A DNA stretch of 63,319 nucleotides from a virus, in the IMG/VR virus record IMGVR_UViG_3300044833_000023, positions 1 through 63,319 of that record. One strand, written 5' to 3'. Below, piece by piece: positions 51,309-59,415 of this stretch. The first letter of the stretch is position 1, and each line of letters starts with the position of its first letter. The notes beneath the pieces are model-generated. The model had not been told where the DNA came from and did not search any database. It saw nothing but the letters and a program-made list of their open reading frames with translations. The position numbers were made by a program, and so were the translations under genes.

Positions 51309-51817
51309 GCGGCTGCTTGGATGCCTCCGAGCAGCTTCGGTTCGACGCCGATCATGTGGGCGATGATGTCGATGATCTTCTCCTTGGACTGGTAGAAGAC
51401 CTTGGCGCCCATCGCGCGCTTGCTCTGGCTCATGGCGACGTATCGGGTCAGGGCCATGCCCTGCACGATGATGACGGCAAACTCGTCCATCGGGCGCAGG
51501 AACGCCGCGACGCGCACCGCCTCCGCCCTCGACTTGCAGAGCAGCGTGTTCGAGTGGCTGTAGCCGGCTCGGATCAGCGCCCACTTGCGCAGGTGCTCGG
51601 ACGTCGGAAAACGCTCGGCCAAGGTCTCGGGCAGGCTCGCCCATGCTTCGGCCAGCCAGGCGAATTCGTGGTTGTGGGCCGCGGATGATCGTTCTTCATA
51701 TCGCGCCAGGGTGTAGCGTTCGCCCTCTTTGAAATACCGGGAGGATCGTTGGGGATGGACCGGGACCATTACGGCCCCGGTCCATGTGAAGTGTTGCGGT
51801 GGAAAGTCAGTCGTCAT
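51305..51817 (-). CDS. Hypothetical protein in recombination operon, 170 residues
   Basis: Start 51817 follows the TGATG overlap. Motifs include FTWTGAVMVPVHPQRSSRYF, HEFAWLAEAWASLPETLAER and QSKRAMGAKVFYQSKEKIID. The build resembles small proteins of phage recombination modules. No diagnostic catalytic site is seen. Confidence 0.6.
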   Translation of the reverse strand: MTTDFPPQHFTWTGAVMVPVHPQRSSRYFKEGERYTLARYEERSSAAHNHEFAWLAEAWASLPETLAERFPTSEHLRKWALIRAGYSHSNTLLCKSRAEAVRVAAFLRPMDEFAVIIVQGMALTRYVAMSQSKRAMGAKVFYQSKEKIIDIIAHMIGVEPKLLGGIQAAA

Positions 51818-51951
51818 CAGTCTCCAGCTTCCTCGTTGAGGGCCATCACCTTGAGTTCGAACGCGCTGATGATTTCGTCCCACGGCATACCGGCGTCACG
51901 GGCCTCCGTGACGAGATCGTCCAGCTTTTCTTCCAGCTTGTTCATGTCCAT
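51817..51951 (-). CDS. Small acidic helical protein, 44 residues
   Basis: Translation starts MDMNKLEEKLDDLVTEARDA, ending MALNEEAGD. A GGAGAG site lies seven bases before ATG 51951, and its stop overlaps the next start. It is probably a helical binding partner; the function is unknown. Confidence 0.6.
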   Translation of the reverse strand: MDMNKLEEKLDDLVTEARDAGMPWDEIISAFELKVMALNEEAGD

Positions 51952-51968
51952 CGTGGTCTCTCCTTCGG

Positions 51969-52475
51969 TTAAAACGGGATGTCGTCGTCCATGTCGGAGT
52001 TGTCCTTGAACCCCGACTGGCGCTGCGGGCGCCCGCCCGTCCCTGACGGCTGCACCTTTCCTGCCGCGTCCGCGTAGGCGTTGCGGGACGGACGCTCGGT
52101 CTGATCCTGCGTCTGCTCGTCACGCGCCGCGGGCTTATCCAGCATCGTCAGGATGCTGGATAAGCCGGACAGGACAACCTCGGTCGAGTACCGCTTGATG
52201 CCGTCCTTCTCCCACTCGCGGGTTTGGATTTTGCCCTCGATGTAGAGCTTCTGGCCCTTGACGACGTACTGCTCGACGACTTCGGCGAGCTTGCCGAACA
52301 CCACGATGCGGTGCCATTCGGTCTTCTCCTTCCGCTCGCCGCTGTTCTTGTCGCGCCAGGTTTCGCTGGTGGCGAGGCGGATGTTGGCGATGGGCTCGCC
52401 GGATTGGTTTCTTCTTATTTCCGGATCGGCGCCCACATTTCCCAGTAGGATCGCCTTGTTCACGCTGCCGCTCAT
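51969..52475 (-). CDS. ssb: Single-stranded DNA-binding protein
   Basis: The protein has 168 residues. The OB-fold N-terminus (SVNKAILLGNVGADPEIRRN, then WHRIVVFGKLAEVVEQYVVK) and the acidic tip DMDDDIPF are canonical SSB features. The tip recruits replication and recombination partners. It lies between exonuclease and replication genes. Confidence 0.95.
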   Translation of the reverse strand: MSGSVNKAILLGNVGADPEIRRNQSGEPIANIRLATSETWRDKNSGERKEKTEWHRIVVFGKLAEVVEQYVVKGQKLYIEGKIQTREWEKDGIKRYSTEVVLSGLSSILTMLDKPAARDEQTQDQTERPSRNAYADAAGKVQPSGTGGRPQRQSGFKDNSDMDDDIPF

Positions 52476-53086
52476 GCCGCCACCTTCGTTTCGTAGCTGC
52501 GGATGTGCGAGACCATGTTGGCGAGGTCTTCGTTGAACAGTTCAACCTCGTCGGCCATCTGCTTGATGAAGTGCTCGTCGCGGTAGGCCCGCTTGATGAG
52601 CGATGGCATCTTTGGCCAGTAGCAGATGATGTCGATCCACTCGCGCTCGGCGACCCAGAGGTTGCCTTGGCATTGCGCCTTGTACTCGGAGGGGAATTCA
52701 TCGGCGTCGAGGTACTCGATCAGCACCGGCGGCTTGTTGGTCTTGATCTCCAACAGGCCATCGCTGCCGATCAGTGCGTCCGGGCTTCCGCCCTTCTGGC
52801 CGTTCGTGATGAAGCCGACGATCTCCGGCGTGTTGTCGCTGACGAAGGCGTACAGAGCCCTCGCGTCGGGCTCCATGGTATGACCGCGCTCCATCTCCGG
52901 GCTGGTGTAGCTCTCGCCCGGCTCGCCGGTGATGATCTCGCCGGCCAGGAACCGCATGTAGGTCGCGCGGGTCAGGCCCTTGCCCTTCGCCATGATCTTC
53001 GAGAAGTTCGAGGCGGTAGGGATGCCCCTGCGAGCGGCGAACCACTCGGCGGAATTTTGCAGCATGTTGTGGACTTGAACGGTCAT
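52472..53086 (-). CDS. YqaJ/lambda-exonuclease-type recombinase nuclease
   Basis: The protein has 204 residues. It starts NSAEWFAARRGIPTASNFSK and continues with EMERGHTMEPDAR, the catalytic GGSPDALIGSDGLLEIKTNK (acidic residues and ExK) and AQCQGNLWVAEREW. These are the PD-(D/E)xK motifs of YqaJ nucleases. It resects double-strand ends for annealing by the Erf-like protein two genes upstream. ATGA overlap with ssb indicates co-expression. Confidence 0.88.
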   Translation of the reverse strand: MTVQVHNMLQNSAEWFAARRGIPTASNFSKIMAKGKGLTRATYMRFLAGEIITGEPGESYTSPEMERGHTMEPDARALYAFVSDNTPEIVGFITNGQKGGSPDALIGSDGLLEIKTNKPPVLIEYLDADEFPSEYKAQCQGNLWVAEREWIDIICYWPKMPSLIKRAYRDEHFIKQMADEVELFNEDLANMVSHIRSYETKVAA

Positions 53087-53107
53087 GATCGTTGCTTCCT
53101 TTCGGTT

Positions 53108-54094
53108 TCAATACTGGACGGTGACGTATGGGACGGAGCCGCTGGCGATCAGGCCCAGCACGGCGACCGCATCCATTTCGGAGATGCCGGCGCCGATGAA
53201 GGCCCTGATGATTTCGTTATTGATGGCCTCGACGTTGGCTTCGTCGTTCTGGCGCTGGAGGATTTCCTCGGCTCGCCTTGCGGCGACTTCCTCCGCCTCG
53301 CGTGCGAGACGAGCTTCGGTGTCGCGGACGAGTTGCGCCGCGGCTTCCGCTGCCAGGCGATCGCTCTCGACCTTGCGGGCGGCGGCTTGCTGGCCCATCA
53401 ACTTCTCGGCCGTTGCCTTCTCAAGCATGTCAGCCTCGAAGCGGTCGCGTTCGTCACGCGCCGCTGCCGCCGCCCGCAATTGGATCAGTTCGGCCCGGTC
53501 CGCTTCCGCTGCTTCGCGGATCGGGATCAGCGTCTTGAGGATCAGGACTGAGGCATCGCGCGCGCGCTGGTACTCCGAGAGGAATTCCTCACAGTTGTCG
53601 CCGATCGGCTGCGCTTCGACGGTGGCGAGGTTCTGTTTCAGGTCCGCGATGGTCAGCGCATCGCCGCCCCACGACGCTTGAGATAAGGTCGCGAAGCTGG
53701 CGATCGTGTTCCTGTGCCGGGCGACACGTTCCTCGTCCGCGATCTCCCAGTCCGTGAGCGGCTTGCGGACTTCGGTCGCCAGTGCTTCAAGCGTGTCGGT
53801 GATGTGCTTGCGCGTGGCGTCGATCAGCTTCGGGATCGCCTTCTGCTCGTCCGCCAGTTCCTTGCCGACCTTGGTCAGATAGGTCTTGGACTTCGTAACC
53901 TCGAAGGCGATCGACTTGATGTTGGCCCGGCCGCGCGCGGTGGTCAGGTCCGGCACGAAGTCGGCGACGTTCTTGCGGACGTGATCGAGCCACGGCTCGA
54001 TGGCGCCCGGCTCGGTGAACACGCGCAACCGGATGTCGCTCGGGATGACGGTCAAGTCCTGCACGGGATGCAGGATCGCTACTGCCTGATCCAT
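53108..54094 (-). CDS. Coiled-coil protein of recombination module
   Basis: The protein has 328 residues, largely helical. The middle is a long charged coiled coil (about 185-290, with RDERDRFEADMLEKATAEKL). The N-terminal part (IKSIAFEVTKSKTYLTKVGK) resembles DUF1351-like phage recombination accessory proteins. It sits between erf and the exonuclease. No catalytic site is seen. Confidence 0.65.
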   Translation of the reverse strand: MDQAVAILHPVQDLTVIPSDIRLRVFTEPGAIEPWLDHVRKNVADFVPDLTTARGRANIKSIAFEVTKSKTYLTKVGKELADEQKAIPKLIDATRKHITDTLEALATEVRKPLTDWEIADEERVARHRNTIASFATLSQASWGGDALTIADLKQNLATVEAQPIGDNCEEFLSEYQRARDASVLILKTLIPIREAAEADRAELIQLRAAAAARDERDRFEADMLEKATAEKLMGQQAAARKVESDRLAAEAAAQLVRDTEARLAREAEEVAARRAEEILQRQNDEANVEAINNEIIRAFIGAGISEMDAVAVLGLIASGSVPYVTVQY

Positions 54095-54095
54095 G

Positions 54096-54869
54096 TTACT
54101 TGCTCCCCTTCCGGCCGCGCTTCAGTTCCATCGTCGCCTTGGCGTGCTCGAAGTCCTTCGCCGCGATGTGGGCGAGGCTTTCGGCTTTGATGGTCGGGAG
54201 ACCGCAGAAGATCGCCTTGTCGACGTTGAGTTCGTCGGCGAGCGCGATCAGGGTGGCGAGTTGCTCGGTGCTGACGAACTGCGGGGCGGCGCCAGTCATG
54301 CCTGCCGCTCTGCCGTCGTCATCCCTTTCTCCGGTCGCGATGCCGACGACGGCCTTCAAGGTCGCGCGCTTCATGTAGGTGTCGGCCGAATTCCTCGCCT
54401 GGAAGTCGTTCTTCGCTCCGCTGGTATCGCGGGAGCCGGACTGCTTGGCCTGGACAGAGTGACCGCCGCGATGCGCGAGGATGCAGACAACCTCGAACCG
54501 CCCGCCCTCCAACTCATTCAACTCCCAACGATAGGTCAGGCCGTTCTTGGCAAGGATCGGGTCGATGACTTCGGCTATACCGCCCAAGTCTTCGTGGTCG
54601 TACTCGACGAACCCGCTCGGAGCCTTCGTGCTATCGAATTTGACCGTCCGGTTCTTGAGGATGACCGGGATTTCCATCCTCGCGTCGGCGAAGGCGTTGT
54701 TGAACGCGATGAGCGCGTTCTCCTTGCGCTCATGGTCTCGCATCGCGATGATCTCGCGGGCGAGTTCGATGTTTCCCATCTTGAGGACCGCGAGCAAGAT
54801 GGCGTCGGGACTGTCGGCACGGATCGCGAGCGCGGACGGCTTGGCTACTGCTACTGCTTGCGTTGTCAT
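54096..54869 (-). CDS. erf: Erf-family single-strand annealing protein
   Basis: The protein has 257 residues. AFNNAFADARMEIPVILKNR and YDHEDLGGIAEVIDPILAKN with GLTYRWE are hallmark Erf sequence. The later DTSGAKNDFQARNSADTYMKRATLKAVVGI motif (about 150-180, split here) is also typical. It anneals complementary single strands, circularising or recombining phage DNA. It works with the YqaJ nuclease and SSB encoded downstream. Confidence 0.9.
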   Translation of the reverse strand: MTTQAVAVAKPSALAIRADSPDAILLAVLKMGNIELAREIIAMRDHERKENALIAFNNAFADARMEIPVILKNRTVKFDSTKAPSGFVEYDHEDLGGIAEVIDPILAKNGLTYRWELNELEGGRFEVVCILAHRGGHSVQAKQSGSRDTSGAKNDFQARNSADTYMKRATLKAVVGIATGERDDDGRAAGMTGAAPQFVSTEQLATLIALADELNVDKAIFCGLPTIKAESLAHIAAKDFEHAKATMELKRGRKGSK

Positions 54870-54902
54870 GATCGTCGTTTCCTTCGCTGTGGTAGTGGGA
54901 CG

Positions 54903-55238
54903 TTAAGAACCTCGTGCGAGCAGGCTGATCCAGATCGCGCGCGGACTGGCGTGGAGTGACACTCTCCGAGACGGGGATACCCGGTCGGTCTTGCGACAGA
55001 AGCCGGCCTTCGCGGCGCGGACCATGACGCCACCAAAGGCCCGGTAATCATGGGTTTCTGGCCGGTTCTGCATCGCGTCGTAGAGATCGAACACGTCATC
55101 GGACGTGAACGAGACGAGTTGCCGCGCGGTGCGCTCGACCAAGACGAACATCAGATCGTTCCAGCCCAACGTGGCGTTCACGGCGGCGCGGGCGATTGCC
55201 TCGTCGCGGGCCTGCGCTGCTGTGAACAGGTCCATCAT
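54903..55238 (-). CDS. Winged-helix-like early protein
   Basis: The protein has 111 residues. The C-terminal part ([54 protein letters not shown]) matches a pattern common in phage winged-helix proteins (VDDVW, ARAMGxVMRxAxRxGxI, CHARPxxxWRSL). The start is by ATGA overlap. It probably binds DNA near the origin or early promoters. Confidence 0.62.
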   Translation of the reverse strand: MMDLFTAAQARDEAIARAAVNATLGWNDLMFVLVERTARQLVSFTSDDVFDLYDAMQNRPETHDYRAFGGVMVRAAKAGFCRKTDRVSPSRRVSLHASPRAIWISLLARGS

Positions 55239-55768
55239 GCGAGCGCCGCTTTCAGTCCATCGACTTCCGCGGCGAACACGGCGTCGGCCGCAACCCGGGC
55301 TGCGATCTTGCGAACGGCATGGAGGACGGTGGTGTGGTCGCGCCCGCCGAACCTGCGGCCCATCCGCGGGTAGGAGAGCCCCGTCAACTCCTTCGCGAGG
55401 TACATCGCGACTTGACGCGGGAAGACGATGTTGGGCTGGCGCCGCTCCGAGGTCATCTCGATGCGCGGTATCTCGTAGTGGTCGGCTACGACGGCCTGGA
55501 TTTTTTCGATCGGCAGCGGCATTACGAGCCGCGCCTTCTCGGCGGCAGCGTCGGCGTCGATCATGTTTGAAAATATCTTGTACTGGCGCTCCATCCATCC
55601 TGCGTTGGAGCGCTGCACTTCGCGCGCCTTCTCGGCCCGCGCCGCCTGCGCCTGCTTCCTCTGAGAGATGACGTTCGCGGCGTGCCGATCGGCGGCTGCG
55701 GCGATGCGACCGTGGAATGCGGCGTGCTGGTTATGGGCGGCCATTGCGGTGGGTGACAATGCGAGCAT
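55235..55768 (-). CDS. DnaA domain IV (DNA-binding) protein without AAA+ domain
   Basis: The protein has 177 residues. Residues about 80-165 match the DnaA C-terminal domain: [40 protein letters not shown] and the signature [13 protein letters not shown]. The N-terminal 75 residues are helical and basic. No ATPase domain is present, so it should bind DnaA-box-like DNA without assembling a normal initiator. It may recruit or block host DnaA. Confidence 0.88.
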   Translation of the reverse strand: MLALSPTAMAAHNQHAAFHGRIAAAADRHAANVISQRKQAQAARAEKAREVQRSNAGWMERQYKIFSNMIDADAAAEKARLVMPLPIEKIQAVVADHYEIPRIEMTSERRQPNIVFPRQVAMYLAKELTGLSYPRMGRRFGGRDHTTVLHAVRKIAARVAADAVFAAEVDGLKAALA

Positions 55769-55779
55769 CAACGTCTCCG

Positions 55780-55902
55780 TCAGATGAGAATGAGGATGTA
55801 GATTGCGGTGGGAACGCCGAGTGCGACGGCGAACCACGCGACGATTGCCGCGATGTCGACGAGCATCTGAATGAATGGATTTCTGCGGAGCAGCGGATGC
55901 AT
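55780..55902 (-). CDS. Small membrane peptide, 40 residues
   Basis: Translation starts [20 protein letters not shown], then a hydrophobic helix to the end ([14 protein letters not shown]). ATG 55902 overlaps the Cro-like stop (TGATG). A basic head and single membrane helix resemble small superinfection-exclusion or lysis-timing peptides. The function is unknown. Confidence 0.55.
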   Translation of the reverse strand: MHPLLRRNPFIQMLVDIAAIVAWFAVALGVPTAIYILILI

Positions 55903-56156
55903 CACGCGGCCTCCGCTCTGGATGGAAACTGCATGAAGTGCGAGGCGCGGAGGCCCTTTCCGTAGCGCTTGGACCAGCGCAGCAGCTTCATCGCGGCCAT
56001 GTGGGGCACGATGCCGCCGGTTCCGGAGCGCGCTTCGGGGTAGCGCCAGCGGCAGACCCGGGTGTAATCCGCGCCGGTGATGCGGGCGACCTTCTCCGGA
56101 CTTCCTACCTTGGAGATGATTGACGCGGCCGGGTTCATGTGATTATTTTTGCCCAT
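55902..56156 (-). CDS. Cro/CII-like helix-turn-helix regulator
   Basis: The protein has 84 residues. [20 protein letters not shown] and [20 protein letters not shown] match the short YdaS/Cro-like pattern (II-kfGg-kvA-ltG, VyRW, GtGG-IP). It is the first leftward gene, divergent from the repressor. ATG 56156 lies within a few bases of the predicted transcription start, so it may be leaderless; ATG 56138 is an alternative. It probably promotes lytic development. Confidence 0.75.
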   Translation of the reverse strand: MGKNNHMNPAASIISKVGSPEKVARITGADYTRVCRWRYPEARSGTGGIVPHMAAMKLLRWSKRYGKGLRASHFMQFPSRAEAA

Positions 56157-56252
56157 ACCGCTATATTTGCTTAAATCGCCAAATTGTCAACCCTTGATCT
56201 TTGCTATTTCGGCTATAGATTGTTTCATCACGGTACAGTGAGTGTGGAAACC
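56157..56252. promoter_or_regulatory. Switch region: divergent promoters and operators
   Basis: Leftward promoter on the minus strand: TTGACA (56182-56187), 17-bp spacer, AATATA, with transcription predicted to start about at ATG 56156. Rightward (repressor) elements are weaker: TTGATC and TATAGA. Operator candidates: the inverted repeat ATTTG...CAAAT overlapping the leftward promoter, and TTTGCTATTT at 56200-56209, which recurs exactly at 57032-57041 before the rightward early operon. Confidence 0.6.
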
Positions 56253-57023
56253 ATGAGTAAGGTCCACGAAGAACAGCGTCGGTGGCTGGCCGATGAACTG
56301 AAGAAGAAAGGCTGGGGCGCCAAGAGCGCTCTCGCCAAGCACCTCGGCGTGCGCAACGAAGCCATCACCCGCATCATCACGGAGAAGGACGCCCGGTCCT
56401 ATCGCGAGATTTCATTCGCCGAGCTCGTGAAGATGGCCGAATTCTTCGGTTCAGCGCCGCCGGGACTCAGTTCGCTTGTTGCGAGTTCGCCACACCGCGA
56501 AATATCTACAGATAAGTCGGGAGCCGAACAAAATAAAGCTGGCATTGTCGCAGGCACAACCTCTACTACTGCTGCCAGTGCGACATCTCGGAGCCCGGGA
56601 ACCGTTATCCCGCAGGCGGAACTTGTCGGTAACCGCGATTTGCCAGTTTTCGGCATGTCACAAATCGACAAGGGGCTGGGAATGTTGAGTGTATCAGCAG
56701 TCGAGTATGCGTCCCGACCCGAACCTCTCCTAAAGGTTCCCGAGGGCTATGGCATCATCGTCGCGGACAACGCGATGTCACCGGAGCTTGAAACCGGATG
56801 GACAGCCCTCGTCCACCCACATCTGCCGGCCCAGGTCGGCGACACCTGCTTATTCCGCCGCGTCAACGCGGACGGCCGCACCGAAGTCCTCATCAGAAAG
56901 CTGACGCGGATCACGCCGACGTCATGGCACGTCCTGCAATACGAACCCCGGCACAACGTGGCATTAAAGCGGTCGGATTGGGACGATTGTCACGTAACGG
57001 TGGGTAACTACAAAAGGCGCTGA
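56253..57023 (+). CDS. CI-like repressor with S24 (LexA-type) peptidase domain
   Basis: The protein has 256 residues. The N-terminal helix-turn-helix (about 10-60) includes KSALAKHLGVRNEAITRIIT. A Ser/Thr-rich linker contains an Ala-Gly pair (NKAGIVAG), a candidate autocleavage site. The C-terminal S24 domain has ADNAMSPELETG with catalytic Ser176 and IRKLTRI with Lys216. It maintains lysogeny and should be inactivated by RecA after DNA damage. ATG 56253 is chosen because the longer frame (56184) runs through the promoter region. Confidence 0.88.
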   Translation: MSKVHEEQRRWLADELKKKGWGAKSALAKHLGVRNEAITRIITEKDARSYREISFAELVKMAEFFGSAPPGLSSLVASSPHREISTDKSGAEQNKAGIVAGTTSTTAASATSRSPGTVIPQAELVGNRDLPVFGMSQIDKGLGMLSVSAVEYASRPEPLLKVPEGYGIIVADNAMSPELETGWTALVHPHLPAQVGDTCLFRRVNADGRTEVLIRKLTRITPTSWHVLQYEPRHNVALKRSDWDDCHVTVGNYKRR

Positions 57024-57036
57024 ACGCCTATTTTGC
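57014..57036 (+). terminator. Terminator after repressor gene
   Basis: AGGCG-CTGAA-CGCCT followed by ATTTT, overlapping the repressor stop codon. It would separate repressor mRNA from the downstream operon. Confidence 0.6.
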
Positions 57037-57116
57037 TATTTGTGCAAAATAACATTTGACAAATTTTGCCATAAGCGCCAATCTCTCCCTGATACTCAAA
57101 CAGGGAGACCCTGCCT
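57031..57116 (+). promoter_or_regulatory. Rightward early promoter with repressor-type boxes
   Basis: TTGACA (57056-57061), 17-bp spacer, CAATCT (57079-57084). Around it lie TTTTGC-TATTTGT-GCAAAA, the perfect palindrome ATTTGACAAAT, and a TTTTGCCAT box. TTTGCTATTT at 57032 is shared with the switch region. The CCCTG/CAGGG hairpin just before the AGGGAG ribosome site may tune translation of 57117. Confidence 0.6.
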
Positions 57117-57569
57117 ATGCGCTTCATCATCTCCACCCCCGAAGAACACGACCGATCGCTCCACGCCAAAGAAGAAGCCGGCCGATGGTTCGCCGACGCG
57201 ACCAAGGCCCAGGCCGCGCTGTTCAATCTGACCATGGCGGACATCAGCCCCTACAAGGGTTCGCCGCGCTGGGACCGCGCCGCCGAGGCCGCCCGTAAGG
57301 CATTCGAGGGCAGCACCGCAGGCGCCCGCGCCGTGGCCGACATGGTTGAACGCGACATCATGGAGACCGGCGAAATCCGCGAGAGCACGTCCTACGCTTA
57401 CGACGCGCTGATGATGGGAGAGCCACCCGCCGTCACCGACATCGAACAGCGCAACGCTGCCTTCGCTGACTTCCTGCGCGCGAACAGCCTTGAGACGGCG
57501 ATACGCAATAGCCGCGTCGCCGAGCCGCTGCGGTCGATCATCAACTCGTTCTCGGGAGCCCGGGCATGA
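57117..57569 (+). CDS. First gene of the rightward early operon
   Basis: The protein has 150 residues, helical and charged: MRFIISTPEEHDRSLHAKEE, then KGSPRWDRAAEAARKAFEGS and EQRNAAFADFLRANSLETAI. It lies right behind a repressor-controlled promoter, as do many phage inhibitors of host functions. No family is recognised. Confidence 0.68.
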   Translation: MRFIISTPEEHDRSLHAKEEAGRWFADATKAQAALFNLTMADISPYKGSPRWDRAAEAARKAFEGSTAGARAVADMVERDIMETGEIRESTSYAYDALMMGEPPAVTDIEQRNAAFADFLRANSLETAIRNSRVAEPLRSIINSFSGARA

Positions 57570-57865
57570 GAGCCTATTGCTATTCATCTGGCCTGATCGA
57601 ATTCGGCCGCAACGTGCCGTCCGGCGCGCTGCCGATCGCGCGCGGTCCCGCAAAGTCGCTCCGTGATTTCATTGAGGCGACGGCCCGCCACGGCTATCGC
57701 ACCCGGAAGGTAAGGGGGCGACCGACAAAAATCCCCGGCACCGAACGCCTGCTCGTTCCTGGCGTGCCCGAGGCGTCCGACCAGACGGCGGCTCTCGATG
57801 CGCTGCTGGCGTGGTGCGCTTGGATCGCCAAGAGCGCCCCCGGCGGCATCAAGGTGTGGTCATGA
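57566..57865 (+). CDS. Small conserved early protein (host-nuclease-inhibitor-like annotation)
   Basis: The protein has 99 residues. MRAYCYSSGLIEFGRNVPSG, then KSLRDFIEATARHGYRTRKV and RLLVPGVPEASDQTAALDAL. This pattern is widespread in proteobacterial phages and prophages and is often labelled host nuclease inhibitor; I recall the label but see no direct proof of activity. The start overlaps the previous stop (ATGA). Confidence 0.65.
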   Translation: MRAYCYSSGLIEFGRNVPSGALPIARGPAKSLRDFIEATARHGYRTRKVRGRPTKIPGTERLLVPGVPEASDQTAALDALLAWCAWIAKSAPGGIKVWS

Positions 57866-58029
57866 CCCCCGCCGAGCACGAGCGCAAGATCGGCAAGCTG
57901 CATCGCATCCGCATCGAACTGAGCGCGGAGGCCCGCAACATCGAGCTGCTGTTGGCGGAGCGTATAGCCCTCGCCAAGGCGGCCGATGCTCTCGCCGAGG
58001 CCATCCGGGTCATGGAGGCGCGGCGATGA
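57862..58029 (+). CDS. Small coiled-coil protein, 55 residues
   Basis: The sequence starts MTPAEHERKIGKLHRIRIEL and is one long amphipathic helix ending EAIRVMEARR. It overlaps both neighbours (ATGA). The function is unknown. Confidence 0.58.
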   Translation: MTPAEHERKIGKLHRIRIELSAEARNIELLLAERIALAKAADALAEAIRVMEARR

Positions 58030-58250
58030 CCTATCCCGACTTTCCAGATTTCCTCCGCATCCCGCAGGCCGAGCGCTACGCGGCATGGCGTGGCCGCAAG
58101 CTGACCACGCAGGGCAGCGGCTTCAAAGCCGCTGTCTCCAAGGCCGAGGAAGCCGCCACGCGCCAACTCCGCAAGGAGTTGGACGCCCGCGAAGAAGCCA
58201 AGAAAACCGCGCGCTTCGCCGCGCTGCGCGAACTGAGGGCGCGGCCATGA
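58026..58250 (+). CDS. Small helical protein, 74 residues
   Basis: The sequence starts MTYPDFPDFLRIPQAERYAA, then a basic helical tail (RQLRKELDAREEAKKTARFA). It overlaps both neighbours (ATGA). The function is unknown. Confidence 0.58.
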   Translation: MTYPDFPDFLRIPQAERYAAWRGRKLTTQGSGFKAAVSKAEEAATRQLRKELDAREEAKKTARFAALRELRARP

Positions 58251-58558
58251 CGGATTGCAAGCACTTCCCGTGCATCGCCGGCGACTGCGATTGCGATTTG
58301 AAAACGGAGCGGACAACAGGAGAGCAGCCCGCAAGGCTGACAAGTCACCGCTCCGGACCGCCGTTCCAGGGGACGCCCTGCTTTAACTCTGGGCCGATAC
58401 CCGAGGACGGCGGTCACCATTTCGACGACAACTACGACGACGACCCCAACGAGGGCTGCACAAACAAGGGCGGCCACGAATTCGTCGAGGAAGATACCGG
58501 CGAACGCCCCGAAGGTCGCTCCTACTGCCAATGGTGCGGCGCCGATGGTGACGCATGA
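58247..58558 (+). CDS. Cysteine/histidine-rich small protein
   Basis: The protein has 103 residues. CKHFPCIAGDCDCD at the start and YCQWCGADGD at the end supply zinc-binding cysteines, with an acidic His/Asp middle (HHFDDNYDDDPNEGC). It is probably a zinc-binding interaction module. The function is unknown. Confidence 0.58.
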   Translation: MTDCKHFPCIAGDCDCDLKTERTTGEQPARLTSHRSGPPFQGTPCFNSGPIPEDGGHHFDDNYDDDPNEGCTNKGGHEFVEEDTGERPEGRSYCQWCGADGDA

Positions 58559-58791
58559 ACGAAGCCCGCCGCAAGAAGCTGGAGCGCGTCATCGTCTCGC
58601 TCGACAAGGCGGTGAAGGTCGTTTTCCGCGTGTCGCAGGATGAGAAGTCGGCCTTCGGACATTTGCCCGAGGGCATACAGGGCGCCGATCGGGGCGCAGC
58701 GATGGAAGCGGCCATCAGCGAACTGGATCAGGCGCTCGACCACATCAACGACGCCATCGCGAACATCGAGAATGCAAGGGGACCGGCATGA
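58555..58791 (+). CDS. Small helical protein, 78 residues
   Basis: The sequence starts MNEARRKKLERVIVSLDKAV and ends with helix ELDQALDHINDAIANIENAR. ATGA overlaps both sides. It may form a helical bundle; the function is unknown. Confidence 0.58.
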   Translation: MNEARRKKLERVIVSLDKAVKVVFRVSQDEKSAFGHLPEGIQGADRGAAMEAAISELDQALDHINDAIANIENARGPA

Positions 58792-58997
58792 GCATCGATC
58801 AAAATATCTCGGACCTGTTTTTCAACACCGATCTGCGCGGCGCGGAACTGACGCGCGACAGCGACGGCGTGTTCCAAGGCTATGACGACGACAAGCTGCG
58901 CGATGACGCGCAGATGTTCCTCAACTGTCTGGAGTGGCTCGGCGTGGCAATCCCGTCCGTGGACGACCTGATCGCCGACTTCGAGACGAGAGTATGA
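58788..58997 (+). CDS. Small acidic protein, 69 residues
   Basis: The sequence starts MSIDQNISDLFFNTDLRGAE and is strongly acidic throughout (GYDDDKLRDDAQMF; SVDDLIADFETRV). Acidic early phage proteins often mimic DNA; here that is only a possibility. Confidence 0.58.
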   Translation: MSIDQNISDLFFNTDLRGAELTRDSDGVFQGYDDDKLRDDAQMFLNCLEWLGVAIPSVDDLIADFETRV

Positions 58998-59191
58998 ACC
59001 GGCCCGCTGACATCGCGCTGCCCGAGGGCTGGGATTGGGATCGCGTCGAGACGTCCCGCGCGAAGTGGGGCATCGACGACACCATGGTCCCGATCGCCAC
59101 GGCTCCCGGCTGCACCGCCTGGGGCACCATCAACAGCGTCCGGCTGCTCCGCGAGCCGCACGACTACAGGAACAGGGTTGCGATCCCATGA
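58994..59191 (+). CDS. Small hypothetical protein, 65 residues
   Basis: The sequence starts MNRPADIALPEGWDWDRVET, then a beta-rich region with TAPGCTAWGTINSVRLL. It is linked to both neighbours by ATGA overlaps. The function is unknown. Confidence 0.55.
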   Translation: MNRPADIALPEGWDWDRVETSRAKWGIDDTMVPIATAPGCTAWGTINSVRLLREPHDYRNRVAIP

Positions 59192-59415
59192 GCGACACAA
59201 GCCGAGGGGGGGGCATGGCGGACCGTCTCTACGTCGATGAGAGCTTCGATCGGGCAACGTACCTCATGACCATCCGCGCCGACACGCGCCGCGAGCTATC
59301 GGCGCGCGTCAAGGAATTCGACGTCGGGCACGCGAAGATGCTCCGCGCCTACCGCTCCGGGCCACAGTGGGTCGGACTCGTTCAAATCGTTACCTCAACG
59401 CTAGAAGGAAAGTGA
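59188..59415 (+). CDS. Small hypothetical protein, 75 residues
   Basis: The sequence starts MSDTSRGGGMADRLYVDESF, then helix RADTRRELSARVKEFDVGHA. An internal ATG at residue 10 is an alternative start. The function is unknown. Confidence 0.55.
   Translation: MSDTSRGGGMADRLYVDESFDRATYLMTIRADTRRELSARVKEFDVGHAKMLRAYRSGPQWVGLVQIVTSTLEGK

Noticed and set aside
55235-55768. Full DnaA initiator
   Set aside because: Only domain IV is present; there is no Walker A/B or AAA+ region in the frame or in flanking frames.
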